Positions 8,971-17,855 of a stretch of 64,000 nt of DNA are shown here, piece by piece (within the stretch, counting starts at the first letter, position 1; each line of letters opens with the position of its first letter). The notes under the pieces are model-generated. The model saw only the letters and a program-made list of their open reading frames with translations. It was not told the origin of the DNA and ran no database searches. The stretch lies in the NCBI GenBank assembly GCA_002238785.1, contig MPNA01000001.1, positions 186,001 to 250,000 of the forward strand, written 5' to 3'. This stretch comes from a bacterium OM1 bin76. GTDB taxonomy: Bacteria; Actinomycetota; Acidimicrobiia; Spongiisociales; ZC4RG35. Made by a program: the position numbers and the translations under genes.

Positions 8971-10306
8971 TGACAAGACCCGCGGCCGCGTCGGTATCAC
9001 CAATGGAGATGAAAGGTCTGGCACCGTAATGGCCCTGCAGGTACCGTTTGGTCGTGGCCTCCTGCTTGCGAGGCGCGAAGTCTGTGAGTGGATAGAGGCG
9101 TGTGGCGCCGTCATTGAGTCTCTCAGTAAACCAAATCTGATCGCGAGCCAAAGGGCGGCTGTCTGAAGTATCACCAAGCAATTGCATATCGTGAGAGTTG
9201 AATATGAGTTGCGCGCACCGGGTGTTGGTGTCAGGGTCTTGGAAGACTCTCAGCAATTCCTGCACTAGTCTCGGATGAAGACTGGCATCCAATTCATCAG
9301 CCAATAGGGTAGAGCCGGATGCCAGGGCCTTGAGCACCGGGCCGATCAAACCGAACCAAGTGATCGTTCCACTGGACTCGTCGTCGTCAACCTCGAAACC
9401 GCCGACAGCACCACTGTGGATAAATCTCACCCCGGCATATCCTTCAAAATTCAGGATATGCTCCTCTTCAGGTTCTTCGCCGTCATTCACAATATGCCCA
9501 AACCGGAGGAATCGGTGTAGACGTTCTCGTTCGGCTGGTTCAAGCTCAGCCTTGCGTACGTCTGTGATGCCCAGATCAGCCGCCCGCAACATATGCAACA
9601 CCGCCTTCCGGCTATGGTCATCGTCAAGCATCTCTGCGGTGAAAGCCATACGAACCGGACGATTGTCGGAATCGGCCAGCAAAAGGTTATCTTCGAACCA
9701 CTGGTAGAGGGGCAAGAGCAGAGGGTGATTTGCTAAAGCAGCAGTCGACAGAAACAATGCGTTGGGTCGTAGAATCTCCAGGACTGCTCGCCCTTTGCTC
9801 CGCGCCGCTGCGCCCAGATTCACCCCCGCCTCATCACGATGGAATAGCAATGCCGCTCGCCCTTTCGGATAGCGGTAGGCCCACTCCTCGACAACTCGGT
9901 CATCGTCGATTGCGAATCCGTACCGGTGCAAGACACCCTTCATCACAATCTCAATCTGGTAACGCGACGGCTGCGCTTTGGAGTGTTCGTCAAGCAAGAA
10001 AGGATGACGAGGCATCCCACCACCCGGACGGCCACGTCGAAATGAAAACAACACATGGTTTTGCATGTCGTCCATTACCTTCAGCAGATTGCTCTTGCCG
10101 GAGGCATTGGCACCGAAAACGCCGGCGGCGGGCAAGATGGAAAGGGGCTTGCCGCCTTCGCGCCAGGGCACCAGGCGTACGAAATCCGGCTCGGACAACG
10201 AGGTGGCCTCCATGGAGAGAACTGCTTCGTCCCTGAAAGACCGGACGTTCTGTGCTCGGAACTCAATGAGAGCAGAAGGGGATAAATCTCGGTCGCGGCC
10301 GCTCAT
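8954..10306 (-). CDS. AAA-family ATPase (RloA/AAA_15-like), likely defence ATPase
   Basis: 450 residues. The N-terminal strand IEFRAQNVRSFRDEAVLSME and Walker A GANASGKS (about 65-72) are typical of SMC-like AAA_15/AAA_21 ATPases. Walker B appears in LLADELDASLHPRLV (about 350). Related ATPases drive RloAB, Abi and Septu (PtuA) systems. ATG at 10306 follows TTGAGG; the longer open frame upstream is decayed transposase sequence read in another frame. The usual RloB partner is absent. Instead an HNH nuclease lies downstream, so a PtuAB-like arrangement is possible. Confidence 0.78.
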   Translation of the reverse strand: MSGRDRDLSPSALIEFRAQNVRSFRDEAVLSMEATSLSEPDFVRLVPWREGGKPLSILPAAGVFGANASGKSNLLKVMDDMQNHVLFSFRRGRPGGGMPRHPFLLDEHSKAQPSRYQIEIVMKGVLHRYGFAIDDDRVVEEWAYRYPKGRAALLFHRDEAGVNLGAAARSKGRAVLEILRPNALFLSTAALANHPLLLPLYQWFEDNLLLADSDNRPVRMAFTAEMLDDDHSRKAVLHMLRAADLGITDVRKAELEPAERERLHRFLRFGHIVNDGEEPEEEHILNFEGYAGVRFIHSGAVGGFEVDDDESSGTITWFGLIGPVLKALASGSTLLADELDASLHPRLVQELLRVFQDPDTNTRCAQLIFNSHDMQLLGDTSDSRPLARDQIWFTERLNDGATRLYPLTDFAPRKQEATTKRYLQGHYGARPFISIGDTDAAAGLVTAGRR

Positions 10307-10374
10307 CGCCTCAATATAGACAAAAACTTGCGCCAAATGGCAGAAAACCCGCCAGTAATGTGGCTCTTCGGATT

Positions 10375-11066
10375 TCACGGGGGAGTGACCGCGGGGAGTA
10401 GGTCCCAGTTGGGTTTCCCCGCATACAGGAGAGCCCGTATTCGGTAGTTCGCGAAGTTGCGGAACCCGAACGCTGCCCGTTTGACGCGTTTGATCAGGTT
10501 GTTGAGAGCTTCGGTAGGTCCGTTGGTCACCTTCGAGAGGTGCCAATTGGTGATCGGAGAACACCAGCGGGCGATGGTACGACCCAGTTTGTTGACCTCC
10601 GGCGGGCAGGATTCGTCCTGGAGGTCGTCTGCGATTTGGAGGGTGTATCGGAGCGCGACGGCGGGCCGGTCGATCTCGTAGATGCCCCGTACGGTTTCCT
10701 TGGCGTGCCAGGCTGTGCGGACTTCTCCGTGGGGGTCGCCGGCGTCGAGGAGGCCACGCAGCCGTGTCCGGCCCCGGTCGCTGATACGTTCGGAAGCGGA
10801 TGTCAGTAGGCGTCGTATCCGATACAGCGGGCCATCCTTTGCGGCCCCTGTGCCCTAGCGTTTCGTTCTGGACCCGTCTGCGTACCTCGTAGAGTCGCTG
10901 ATTTGGCGAGGCGGATCACATGGAAAGGATCCGCGACTTGCAGAGCGTTGGGCAGGACCCGGTCGTAGGCCGTGCGATAGGGACCGGACATGTCCAACAC
11001 CGCCCAGCGGATCCCATTCCGCCACCCCACCGGTTGTGACCGGAACCAGGCTTCGGGGACAAGCCC
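10375..11066 (-). pseudogene. ISL3-family transposase remnant
   Basis: Two blocks of an ISL3 transposase remain. The upstream block (about 11066-10803) starts near PEAWFRSQP and contains IRWAVLDMSGPYR and VADPFHVIRLA, which hold the two catalytic Asp positions. The downstream block (about 10806-10375) runs in a different frame and contains the Glu region TNGPTEALNNLIK to a natural stop. The N-terminal DNA-binding part is missing and the frame is broken, so it is inactive. It appears fused at its 5' edge to a lipoprotein gene start (11070-11202). Confidence 0.75.
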
Positions 11067-11069
11067 TCA

Positions 11070-11202
11070 CCGGCTCGAAATAGGCGTAGAACCCCACATT
11101 CAGAACCCGCCCCAAACTAGAACATCCCGACTCAACCACCGGAACACACGCCGAGACCAGCACCAGCATCGCCGCGACTAACAGCCCGCCCCGGCGATTC
11201 AT
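11070..11202 (-). pseudogene. Truncated lipoprotein, probable ABC substrate-binding protein start
   Basis: From ATG at 11202 the minus strand encodes a lipoprotein signal peptide (GLLVAAMLVLVSAC, lipobox cysteine at residue 19) followed by LNVGFYAYFEPV. The latter resembles the first strand of family 3 solute-binding proteins. Coding sequence then runs into the ISL3 transposase block. The rest of the gene is not found beyond the transposase, so insertion followed by deletion is the likely history. Confidence 0.35.
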
Positions 11203-11722
11203 GGAGACGATCCCCAGACTGTCAACACCGTTGCGGGCTTCGGGAACACTCTCTCCGAAAGCGGACACCCCCCAGCCCACCTACGGCCCCGCCACCGCGC
11301 GGATCGTAGGCAACCGAACAGGACACAGCAGCCCCCTAAGCCAAGACCGTCTCGAACTCAACCTCCGCTCCAATGCGGTCCCCCCACCGGCCTGATCCGA
11401 TAACGCAGTCACCTGCACCAGCGGAGTCTATTCCCGTGACGTACGGGGGGTGAGTGCCCATCGTCAGTTAGCACACCACCGGCGTCAGCCTCATGGAGGC
11501 TTAACCCAAGCCCAGATGAGCCCGCCGCCAACGGCGCAAACCACTCCGGTGGAAGCTGGATCCCAACAAAGGTGGTGCCTCGAAGTCGGCCTCTATCTGC
11601 ACCGTGACGTTACGACCGTTAACAGGAACCAGGTCGGCATGTAGCGCCTGCCCTTAATGCGGGCGGTGCGAGCGGCGGCGGCGTGGGAACTCGATAAGCC
11701 GCCAAAGTGAACCCTACCGTGA
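11203..11722. other. Gene-free stretch
   Basis: Short open frames exist on the plus strand but have unlikely composition and no ribosome sites. I see no repeat, RNA gene or mobile element end. It probably consists of decayed sequence next to the IS remnant. Confidence 0.4.
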
Positions 11723-12070
11723 TCAGGGGAGGGCGCGCAGTATGCGCTCTTCACAGTCCCCCATAGCATGATAGACCATACCTGCTATCACCTGGTCGAT
11801 GTCATCCGAATCCCACCCCTTTTCGGCAGCTGTGGCGGGCAGATCCGCCAGGATGGATTCCATCAGCTCGTCAGGTGAGAAGGGGCCTTGCTCTGTCGCC
11901 ATGCAGAACAACACCGTTAGCCCAGCCGCCTTGCTGACGATTTCGCGGTCCTCGGTGTCGTACGGGACAAGCACGGTCGTCCGTGGTGGAGGTCTGGACA
12001 TCCAGACAACTGTGGCGATCAGAGCAATGGACACCACGACAATCAACCTGACAGCCGTGGCCCGTTTCAT
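11723..12070 (-). CDS. Hypothetical membrane-anchored or exported protein
   Basis: 115 residues. A basic start (MKRATAVR) is followed by a hydrophobic segment (LIVVVSIALIATVVW, residues 9-23) without a lipobox, so it is probably a signal anchor. The outer part is acidic with two cysteines (LFCMATEQGP and MGDCEERIL) that might form a disulfide. No family is recognised. ATG at 12070 has a weak GGGAAG site. Confidence 0.5.
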   Translation of the reverse strand: MKRATAVRLIVVVSIALIATVVWMSRPPPRTTVLVPYDTEDREIVSKAAGLTVLFCMATEQGPFSPDELMESILADLPATAAEKGWDSDDIDQVIAGMVYHAMGDCEERILRALP

Positions 12071-12478
12071 CTTCCCAAGCCTTTGCGGTCCCTGCCCCGG
12101 GGCGCCTGTCGGAGGCGCCGACAGACAGTGAAAGCGTCGCCGACGATCTCGCCAACACCGAGCGGACGGAGCTGTAACGAAGCCATAACATCCAGCCTAG
12201 GGCGTGTCCGGGGTCGAGGTCGCCGAACCCGACCTGAAGTCACCTTAAAGTTATCTAAATAAGGGTCGCGTTACTCTTCGGTTATTCCAAAGAGCGCTAG
12301 CCTGGGTCTGTCGGCGGGTAACCCGGCGAATGCCGTATGCCCGCCTGTCCGGATGCCCCCGTGGCTGGCGGGGGGCGAGACGCCTCGATGGAGGACCCCG
12401 TGAGCATGTTCAGTTGCCGAGAGCGTAGGACGACCCGCCGACGTGGCCGCTTGGGCGGGCCTCCACTGAAGGCGAGGA
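12071..12478. other. Divergent intergenic region with one hairpin
   Basis: Separates the minus-strand hypothetical gene from the plus-strand META lipoprotein. Open frames here are shadows or chance. One hairpin is visible at 12106-12124: CTGTCGG and CCGACAG around a 5-base loop, 36 bases before the minus-strand start. It could be an operator or leader structure. No consensus promoter could be placed. Confidence 0.4.
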
Positions 12479-12886
12479 ATGATGCGCTGGCTTCTCCCCG
12501 GCCTCGTGCTGCTACTGGCGGCCTGCGGCAGCGACCCAAACCCGCTAGCCGATACGGAGTGGCGGCTGGTCGCGCTGGGCGATGCCGCCGCTCCCGCCGG
12601 GGTGGTGGGAAGCGACGCAGGCGCGGAGTTCACCACCGCGACGGACATGACCGGGTGGACGGGCTGCAACACCTACTCGGCGAGCTACCACACGCGGGGG
12701 TCGGAGCTGCGCCTCGGCGACTTGGAGTGGACGGAAGCGGGCTGCCCGTCCCAGGCGCTTTTCAGACTGGAGCAGCGGATGCAGGACTCGCTGGCGACGG
12801 TGAAACGCTTCGAGGTCTCAGGGGACCGGCTCACGCTCCACAGCGAAGGCGGGCAGGTGCTGGTCTTCGACCGGGTGGGGGAGTAG
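12479..12886 (+). CDS. META-domain (HslJ-like) lipoprotein
   Basis: 135 residues. A lipoprotein signal (LLPGLVLLLAAC, lipobox cysteine at residue 16) is followed by one META domain: DTEWRLVALG, then TGWTGCNTYSASY, LEWTEAGC and LEQRMQDSLATVKRFEVSG. META/HslJ proteins are envelope proteins linked to heat stress or protease resistance in other bacteria; the role here is unknown. ATG at 12479 follows GCGAGGA; a second ATG directly after it is an equal choice. The protein should be lipid-anchored outside the membrane. Confidence 0.75.
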   Translation: MMRWLLPGLVLLLAACGSDPNPLADTEWRLVALGDAAAPAGVVGSDAGAEFTTATDMTGWTGCNTYSASYHTRGSELRLGDLEWTEAGCPSQALFRLEQRMQDSLATVKRFEVSGDRLTLHSEGGQVLVFDRVGE

Positions 12887-12890
12887 CCGC

Positions 12891-13058
12891 ATGGCCGAGG
12901 TCCCGCCCGGTAGCAACGCTCCCGCCGTTCCCGCAGCTCCACCCGAAGCGGACACGCCGGTGACCGTACCCGACTTCCCCGGAACACCGGACTTGCTCAA
13001 TGACGCTTCCGCGATCCCTTCGGGCACGCCCCTGGTGGCGGATAGCAATGGCAGCTGA
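12891..13058 (+). CDS. Short proline-rich open frame, doubtful
   Basis: 55 codons from ATG at 12891, four bases after the META lipoprotein stop. The product is rich in Pro, Ala and Asp (PAVPAAPPEADTPV) and would be disordered. It may be a small coupled gene or the remnant of a longer linker-containing protein. No family is recognised. Confidence 0.25.
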   Translation: MAEVPPGSNAPAVPAAPPEADTPVTVPDFPGTPDLLNDASAIPSGTPLVADSNGS

Positions 13059-13259
13059 CGCGGTGGCCCACCGGGCTAGCCGAACGCCTGAACGCGAGCC
13101 GTTTACTGACACATGTTCGGCCGGCCGCGCAGACGGGTGGACGCCAGGCCGAGTGAGGGTTCGGCCTGACCCCACAGCATGTGTGCGGCAGGCACGCAGG
13201 AGGGCAACTCAGCCGAATAGCCCCACCGGTGAGCCGGCAAACGAATGATAGGAGTGTCC

Positions 13260-13505
13260 ATGCTTCGTGTCCGACGACTGGCGGTTCTCGGGGCTCTGGC
13301 CCTCACAGCCGCGCTGTCCGCTTGCGGAGAAAGCCCAACTCCGACATCTGTCGCTGCCGGCTTATCCCCCGCAGACACCAGCGACGAACAACACACACCA
13401 ACATACAAGACTGTCACCGCGGGCGGGTCCCATTCGTGCGCGTTGGGAACCGACGACACGATCACCTGCTGGGGTGGAATCAGGCGATACCCACCCCAGA
13501 GTTAG
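13260..13505 (+). pseudogene. Truncated RCC1-repeat lipoprotein
   Basis: 81 codons. A lipoprotein signal peptide (LAVLGALALTAALSAC) and a Thr/Pro linker lead to the first RCC1-type blade, TAGGSHSCALGTDDTITCWG. Members normally have many such blades in 300 or more residues. Here the frame breaks right after CWG; a neighbouring frame continues for a short stretch (WNQAIPTPE) and then decays. ATG at 13260 follows TAGGAG with good spacing. A non-functional remnant is most likely. Confidence 0.55.
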
Positions 13506-13906
13506 CAACCCTTGCTACGCACGTTCTAGTCGTCTCTCCAGAGACGGTCATGGTGGAGAGAATCCCCGCTACAACAAGACCAAGAGTGGGGCCCCGAGGT
13601 TCTGATCGTGTCCGGAGCCTCGTGGCCGTTCTTTGGCAGTCGGTAGAGCGTCGCTCTGTCGCTTGTTGAGTCTCACGTCAGTCATTGTCGGCGGCAGCAC
13701 CGGTTGAGAGAACTCGTTCGTAGATAGCTGGCCGGGTCTTCGAGCCAGTGTGCCATCTTGTCCCAGTTGTTGCGGTCGTTGGAGTCGGTACTCAGAAATC
13801 CGAAGAGCCAGTAATGTCTCGTAAGGCCAAAGAAGGTCCGGACGTCGGGGCATCTTTTGTCGACCTTCAAAACGGACACGCCGGTCCCTCCCCTGAATCT
13901 TGTTCG
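13506..13906. other. Decayed stretch, no intact gene
   Basis: Long open frames occur on both strands but contain no recognisable domain. A minus-strand frame at 13682-13879 reads DRNNWDKMAHWLED, which looks protein-like and might be the tail of a lost gene. This cannot be supported further. Confidence 0.35.
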
Positions 13907-14359
13907 TTAGATCACACCCAGCAGTTCCCGATAGCGGGCGGCGGACATGGGAGAGCGGCCGAGGTTCTCGGCTATTGCTATCACGGCTTCCAGTTGCTCG
14001 AGGTTGGAGGAGATCACCAATTGCTGACTCACCACGGTCATCAGCTTTGCCAGACGCTCCGATCGCAACAACAGAAGCCGATGAACAAGAACGTACGATG
14101 TCGGATAGGCAGACGAGATCACACCGAAGTCGATCCCCCAGACACCGTGCCACCTGTGGGTGGTGAAAGGGGCGACAACCAGTGTTCCGTCCTTGTCCCC
14201 ATCGAAGACTTCTGGGGAGAAAGCAGGTTCGCTGGTGCCGAGACACAACGTCGGCCTGTATCTCTTGCTATCAAATTCGCGAATTCCCCGAAGATCCGTC
14301 CAGTAGATGTGCCCCGGTTGAGGTTGCTCAGGCAGGCGCGGTGGCCTCCTCCAGAACAC
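13907..14359 (-). CDS. MazF/PemK-like toxin with grafted BKACE C-terminal tail
   Basis: 150 codons from GTG at 14359. Residues about 15-112 resemble MazF/PemK toxins: PGHIYWTDLRG, KRYRPTLCLG, LVVAPFTTH and PTSYVLVHRLLLLRSERLAKL. The last 36 residues (from VISSNLEQLEAV) are almost identical to the end of the BKACE enzyme encoded at 14966. At DNA level a 108-bp segment is shared (13909-14016 and 14968-15075). The natural toxin C-terminus was therefore replaced by recombination. Whether the chimera is active is unknown. It overlaps the upstream gene by 32 bases, as in toxin-antitoxin pairs. Confidence 0.6.
   Translation of the reverse strand: MFWRRPPRLPEQPQPGHIYWTDLRGIREFDSKRYRPTLCLGTSEPAFSPEVFDGDKDGTLVVAPFTTHRWHGVWGIDFGVISSAYPTSYVLVHRLLLLRSERLAKLMTVVSQQLVISSNLEQLEAVIAIAENLGRSPMSAARYRELLGVI
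13909..14016. repeat. Direct repeat copy B (BKACE 3' end segment)
   Basis: 108-bp segment about 93% identical to 14968-15075, same orientation, offset 1,059 bp. The right copy is the natural 3' end of the BKACE gene; this copy forms the tail of the MazF-like gene and includes its stop codon. Confidence 0.9.
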
Positions 14360-14699
14360 CCGGCGGTGCGAACTCGGTGATAAGGCGCCGTATCTCGCTG
14401 GAAGCGATCCTCAACCCCTCCGTCTCCTCAACAGTGAACATCCACCCGTATTCCTCCAGTTGACGATCCGTGCCATCAGCAGCATCTTTCAATCCCCGCC
14501 AGGCCAAGTCCATCCGGCCTTCCTCTCTCAGCATCTGCGCAGCGTAGGCAATGCCATACGCCACGCCGTCGCTGGTAAGCACGAAAGGGTGCGGAAGAAT
14601 GGAGTCTTGCCGCGCCGCGGCGGCTTGGAGGGGCATCGTAAGCCGCTGGGCGAAACTGTCCATGAGGTCTGCCGTGATGTTCACGCTGTCAGAAATCAT
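14328..14699 (-). CDS. Hypothetical protein, candidate antitoxin upstream of the MazF-like gene
   Basis: 123 residues, no known domain seen. The protein is acidic in its second half (LKDAADGTDRQLEEYGW, then EETEGLRIASSEIRRL) and soluble. It ends 32 bases inside the MazF-like gene, so the two are translationally coupled. Position and acidity suggest an antitoxin, but there is no recognisable DNA-binding fold. The start at 14699 is the first in frame and carries no strong ribosome site. Confidence 0.5.
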   Translation of the reverse strand: MISDSVNITADLMDSFAQRLTMPLQAAAARQDSILPHPFVLTSDGVAYGIAYAAQMLREEGRMDLAWRGLKDAADGTDRQLEEYGWMFTVEETEGLRIASSEIRRLITEFAPPGVLEEATAPA

Positions 14700-14965
14700 A
14701 AGGTCACATCAAGGTTGAGTCAACCAGTTTCTTCATTGGACCACTGTCCACAGAACGGTAAAGGAAATCAGGACAGATCAGGAGAAACCTCAGACCCTGG
14801 GATGAGCCTCGCCCATTGGCGGGTTGCCCATCGGCCTCCTGCGGACGAAAAGGAAGACTATCCCCTCATGCGGTCGGCCAGCCTGACTTGCTTCCCCTCA
14901 GCGACTATTGAAACCTCTCACTCACCAGACGGCACAGGCGCCTTTACATACCCGGGACGGACAGA

Positions 14966-15970
14966 TCAGATCACTCCGAGCAAGTCCCGATACCGCGCGG
15001 CGGACATGGGAGAGCGGCCGAGGTTTTCGGCTATTGCTATCACGGCTTCCAGTTGCTCGAGGTTGGAGGAGATCAGGTCGTCGCGGTGGGGGTAGCGCCA
15101 CACGGTGTCTTCCATTCCCAGGCGGACGTGGAGGCCCATGAGCATGGCCAGCGTCACCAGGTAGACCGAGGGGCGTCCGGCGGCGCACACCGAGATGATC
15201 GACTCGGGGTTGATGTCATGGATGGAGTCGACTATCCGGGTAAGTCCCGAGATCATCTGGCTGGGGTTGTGCATGGGACTGCCACCGGGGAGAGCAGGCA
15301 GCACCACCCAATAGAGCGGTTCCTCCAGCAGGCCTGACTCGATGAGATACCGGCGGGCGTTGTCCACGTCGGCGTCGGTGTACACGGCGATCTCGGGCTT
15401 GACGCCGGCTTCCATGAGGATGCGGGTCTTTTCGATAACCACTGCCGGAGGCTTGGCGAACAAGGTGTCTCCGCAGAAGGTGGCGGTGGTGTTGACCGGC
15501 GATCCGGTGATCAGCCCCGAGTTGGAGATCTTGATCATCTCGTTCCAGTCGTCAGGACCGATCGCCACTTCACCAGCAGACACGTACAGGTCTTCGAACT
15601 CATCTCGGAGCGGCTCGATGATGGTGACGAAACGGGCCAGGTCCAGAATGGACCACTCCGCCTCGTTGCGAACATGGATGTGCAGAGCCGTGGCGCCCGC
15701 CCGCATGCAAGCCCTGCCGGCTTCCATGATCTCCTGTTCGCTGATGGGCTGGGCCGGGTTGTGGCGGGTCATGAAAAACCCGCCGGTGAGCGCAACTGAG
15801 ATGGCCACCTCTTCGGAAATGGGCCAGCGCGGCGCCACGTCCACGTCGGCGTAGGCCGAGGTGAACGGATTGGTGATGTCGGGCATCCCGTAGGGTTTGA
15901 GCACCGCCCGGGTCTTGCTCCGCTGCATGTATGCGTTGACTCTGTCCCATTTGATTCTGTCGTTAGCCAT
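14966..15970 (-). CDS. BKACE family beta-keto acid cleavage enzyme (DUF849)
   Basis: 334 residues, close to family length. BKACE enzymes are zinc-dependent and condense a beta-keto acid with acetyl-CoA to give acetoacetate plus a new CoA ester. Metal-site and substrate elements seen: VALTGGFF near residue 60, ATALHIHVRNE with the HxH pair near 95, and NPESIISVCAAGRPS near 255. The substrate cannot be read from sequence. It is last in the catabolic operon, 17 bases after the SDR stop, behind an AGGAG site. Its final 108 bp are duplicated in the MazF-like gene downstream. Confidence 0.88.
   Translation of the reverse strand: MANDRIKWDRVNAYMQRSKTRAVLKPYGMPDITNPFTSAYADVDVAPRWPISEEVAISVALTGGFFMTRHNPAQPISEQEIMEAGRACMRAGATALHIHVRNEAEWSILDLARFVTIIEPLRDEFEDLYVSAGEVAIGPDDWNEMIKISNSGLITGSPVNTTATFCGDTLFAKPPAVVIEKTRILMEAGVKPEIAVYTDADVDNARRYLIESGLLEEPLYWVVLPALPGGSPMHNPSQMISGLTRIVDSIHDINPESIISVCAAGRPSVYLVTLAMLMGLHVRLGMEDTVWRYPHRDDLISSNLEQLEAVIAIAENLGRSPMSAARYRDLLGVI
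14968..15075. repeat. Direct repeat copy A (native BKACE 3' end)
   Basis: The source copy of the segment duplicated at 13909-14016. It encodes the last 36 residues of BKACE in its proper context. Differences between copies cluster in the last 30 bases of the gene, so the copying is not very recent. Confidence 0.9.
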
Positions 15971-15987
15971 GTTTGGTAGGCACTCCT

Positions 15988-16752
15988 TTACTCAAGACGC
16001 TGGGCCCGAAAGCCCCCATCCACATGCACCAGTTCCCCGGTGATAAAACTCGATTGATCTGACAGCAAGAACACGATTGCCTCGGCCAGTTCCCCGGTGG
16101 TCCCCAGCCGCCCGAGGGCATGCTCCAAGGCCGCCGCCTCAGCGTCCACTATCCCTTGAGCCGCCGCTCGTTTGAACAGCGGGGTCTCCACCATTCCCGG
16201 GATCACCTGGTTGACCCTGATCCCCGCCGGGGCCCACTCCACCGCCAGCACCCGGGTCAGACCGGCGATACCCATCTTGGAGGTTGTGTAAGCGGCCCGA
16301 CCGGGGAACCCGAAGTCCTGGGCGATGGAACCCACGGTGACGATCGAGCCTCCTCCCCCGTCGCGCATGGCCCGCCCGGCGGCCTGACACCAGTAGAAAG
16401 TTCCGTTGAGATGCACCCCCAGCACTTTCTGCCACTTCTCGGCGGACAACTCGAAGCTGTCCCCCACGATCTGGATCCCCGCGCAGGTCACCAGCATGCT
16501 GATCGGCCGGTTCCATTCCTCGATTTGGGACGCCGCGGCTTCGACCGCCGACTGGTCGGTCACGTCACACTGCACGAAACGAACCCGGTCTTCGCCGAAT
16601 CTCTCCACCAACTCGGCCGACTGGGCCTCGTTCAGATCGACCAGTGCACATGCCACGTCCAGGCGGGTCTCCAGCAGCCGCTCGGCAGTCTTCCAGCCGA
16701 TTCCACTGGCGCCGCCGGTGATCACCGCCACCGCAGATACGGGGGTGTTCAT
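15988..16752 (-). CDS. SDR family NAD(P)-dependent oxidoreductase
   Basis: 254-residue classical short-chain dehydrogenase. The cofactor motif TGGASGIG lies at residues 12-19. The catalytic set is S142, Y155 and K159 (YTTSK), and the usual PGMVETPLF and HVDGGF segments follow. It probably oxidises a hydroxyacyl or alcohol intermediate in the operon pathway; the substrate is unknown. It overlaps the acyl-CoA dehydrogenase stop (16749) by 4 bases and precedes BKACE, so an alcohol-to-keto step feeding BKACE is plausible. Confidence 0.9.
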   Translation of the reverse strand: MNTPVSAVAVITGGASGIGWKTAERLLETRLDVACALVDLNEAQSAELVERFGEDRVRFVQCDVTDQSAVEAAASQIEEWNRPISMLVTCAGIQIVGDSFELSAEKWQKVLGVHLNGTFYWCQAAGRAMRDGGGGSIVTVGSIAQDFGFPGRAAYTTSKMGIAGLTRVLAVEWAPAGIRVNQVIPGMVETPLFKRAAAQGIVDAEAAALEHALGRLGTTGELAEAIVFLLSDQSSFITGELVHVDGGFRAQRLE

Positions 16753-17855
16753 TCCTCCCTCTCTTTCTTTGCTCTATTGGACAAACTCTTGGCGATCAGG
16801 GTCCGGTGAATCTCGTTGGCCCCGTCCACGATCTGGTTGAGCTTTGCTTCTCTCATCAACCGCTCCACCTTGCCCGACACCAGATACCCCCAGCCACCCA
16901 TGAGTTGAGTGGCTGAAGTGGTAACTCTCATGGCCAGGTCGGTGATATAGGTCTTGGCCACCGAGGTTTCCAAAGACGCCGGATGTCCGGCATCCACCAA
17001 CGAGGCGGCGTGAGCCAGATACACCCTTCCGGTCTCCACCGCTATACCCATGTCAGCCAGGCTCTGTTGCACTGCGCCCTGCCGGTTGAGAGGCTTTCCG
17101 AAACGCTCGGTGCGAGCGGTGTAGTCAAGCGCCAATTCCAGGGCTTCCACAGCAATGCCCAGCGCCAGGCCGGAGGTGAGCAGGCGACTGCGGCCCAGGT
17201 GGGGCCACAATCCGGCCATCTCTCCCAACCGGTCATCGCCGGAGACAACACATCCCTCCAGCTTGATCTCACACAGATGCACCCCTCGCAACGCCATGGT
17301 GGCTCCCAGGCGCCGCACCCGGCATCCCGACGAGGCGGGATCAACCGCAAAGATGGAAGGAGGGTCCCCGGGTCTCTCCCGGGCGGCCAGCAGCAGGAAG
17401 TCAACCTGGTCGGCGTTGGGAATGTAAGTCTTGACCCCCCTGATCCGGTATCCCCCCTCATCCTTTTCGGCCATGCTCGCCAGCGCCGACAGATCATTGC
17501 CGCTGTCCGGCTCGTTGAGCGCCAGCACCGACGAAGCCCTGCCTTCAACGATCGGCAGTCCCAGCCTCTTCCATTGCAAGTCGTCGGTTACCGCGGCGAG
17601 GTATCCAGCGATCAGCGCGTTGGTCAGCAGGAACCCGAAGGGCCGGTAGATACGGCCCAGGTCGGTGGCGACCTCCACGATCTCCGTCCAGGGCCGCGGA
17701 TCACCGCCCCGGCCGATGGGAGTCATCATGCCGAGCAAACCGAAGCGGCGGCCTACCTTCCAGAGGGCTTCGGGCGGAACATGGCCGGCTTCCTCCCAGC
17801 CGTCCACCTGCGGCTCGATCTCCGAGCGCAGAAAGTCCAGAAGATCGCCTCTCAC
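16749..17855 (-). CDS. Acyl-CoA dehydrogenase family protein
   Basis: 368 residues, flavin-dependent. The mid-domain reads LALNEPDSGNDLSAL (family motif region), followed by IRGVKTYIPNA. The C-terminal helical domain has TERFGKPLNRQGAVQQSLADM and ends with GGWGYLVSGKVERLMREAK. The long open frame upstream is a shadow of the next gene. GTG at 17855 overlaps the preceding stop as GTGA and follows GGAGGGTG. It likely introduces the double bond in the CoA ester made by this pathway. Confidence 0.87.
   Translation of the reverse strand: MRGDLLDFLRSEIEPQVDGWEEAGHVPPEALWKVGRRFGLLGMMTPIGRGGDPRPWTEIVEVATDLGRIYRPFGFLLTNALIAGYLAAVTDDLQWKRLGLPIVEGRASSVLALNEPDSGNDLSALASMAEKDEGGYRIRGVKTYIPNADQVDFLLLAARERPGDPPSIFAVDPASSGCRVRRLGATMALRGVHLCEIKLEGCVVSGDDRLGEMAGLWPHLGRSRLLTSGLALGIAVEALELALDYTARTERFGKPLNRQGAVQQSLADMGIAVETGRVYLAHAASLVDAGHPASLETSVAKTYITDLAMRVTTSATQLMGGWGYLVSGKVERLMREAKLNQIVDGANEIHRTLIAKSLSNRAKKEREE

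Noticed and set aside
13569-14246. 225-codon minus-strand frame
   Set aside because: Overlaps the MazF-like gene in another frame and has no recognisable content.
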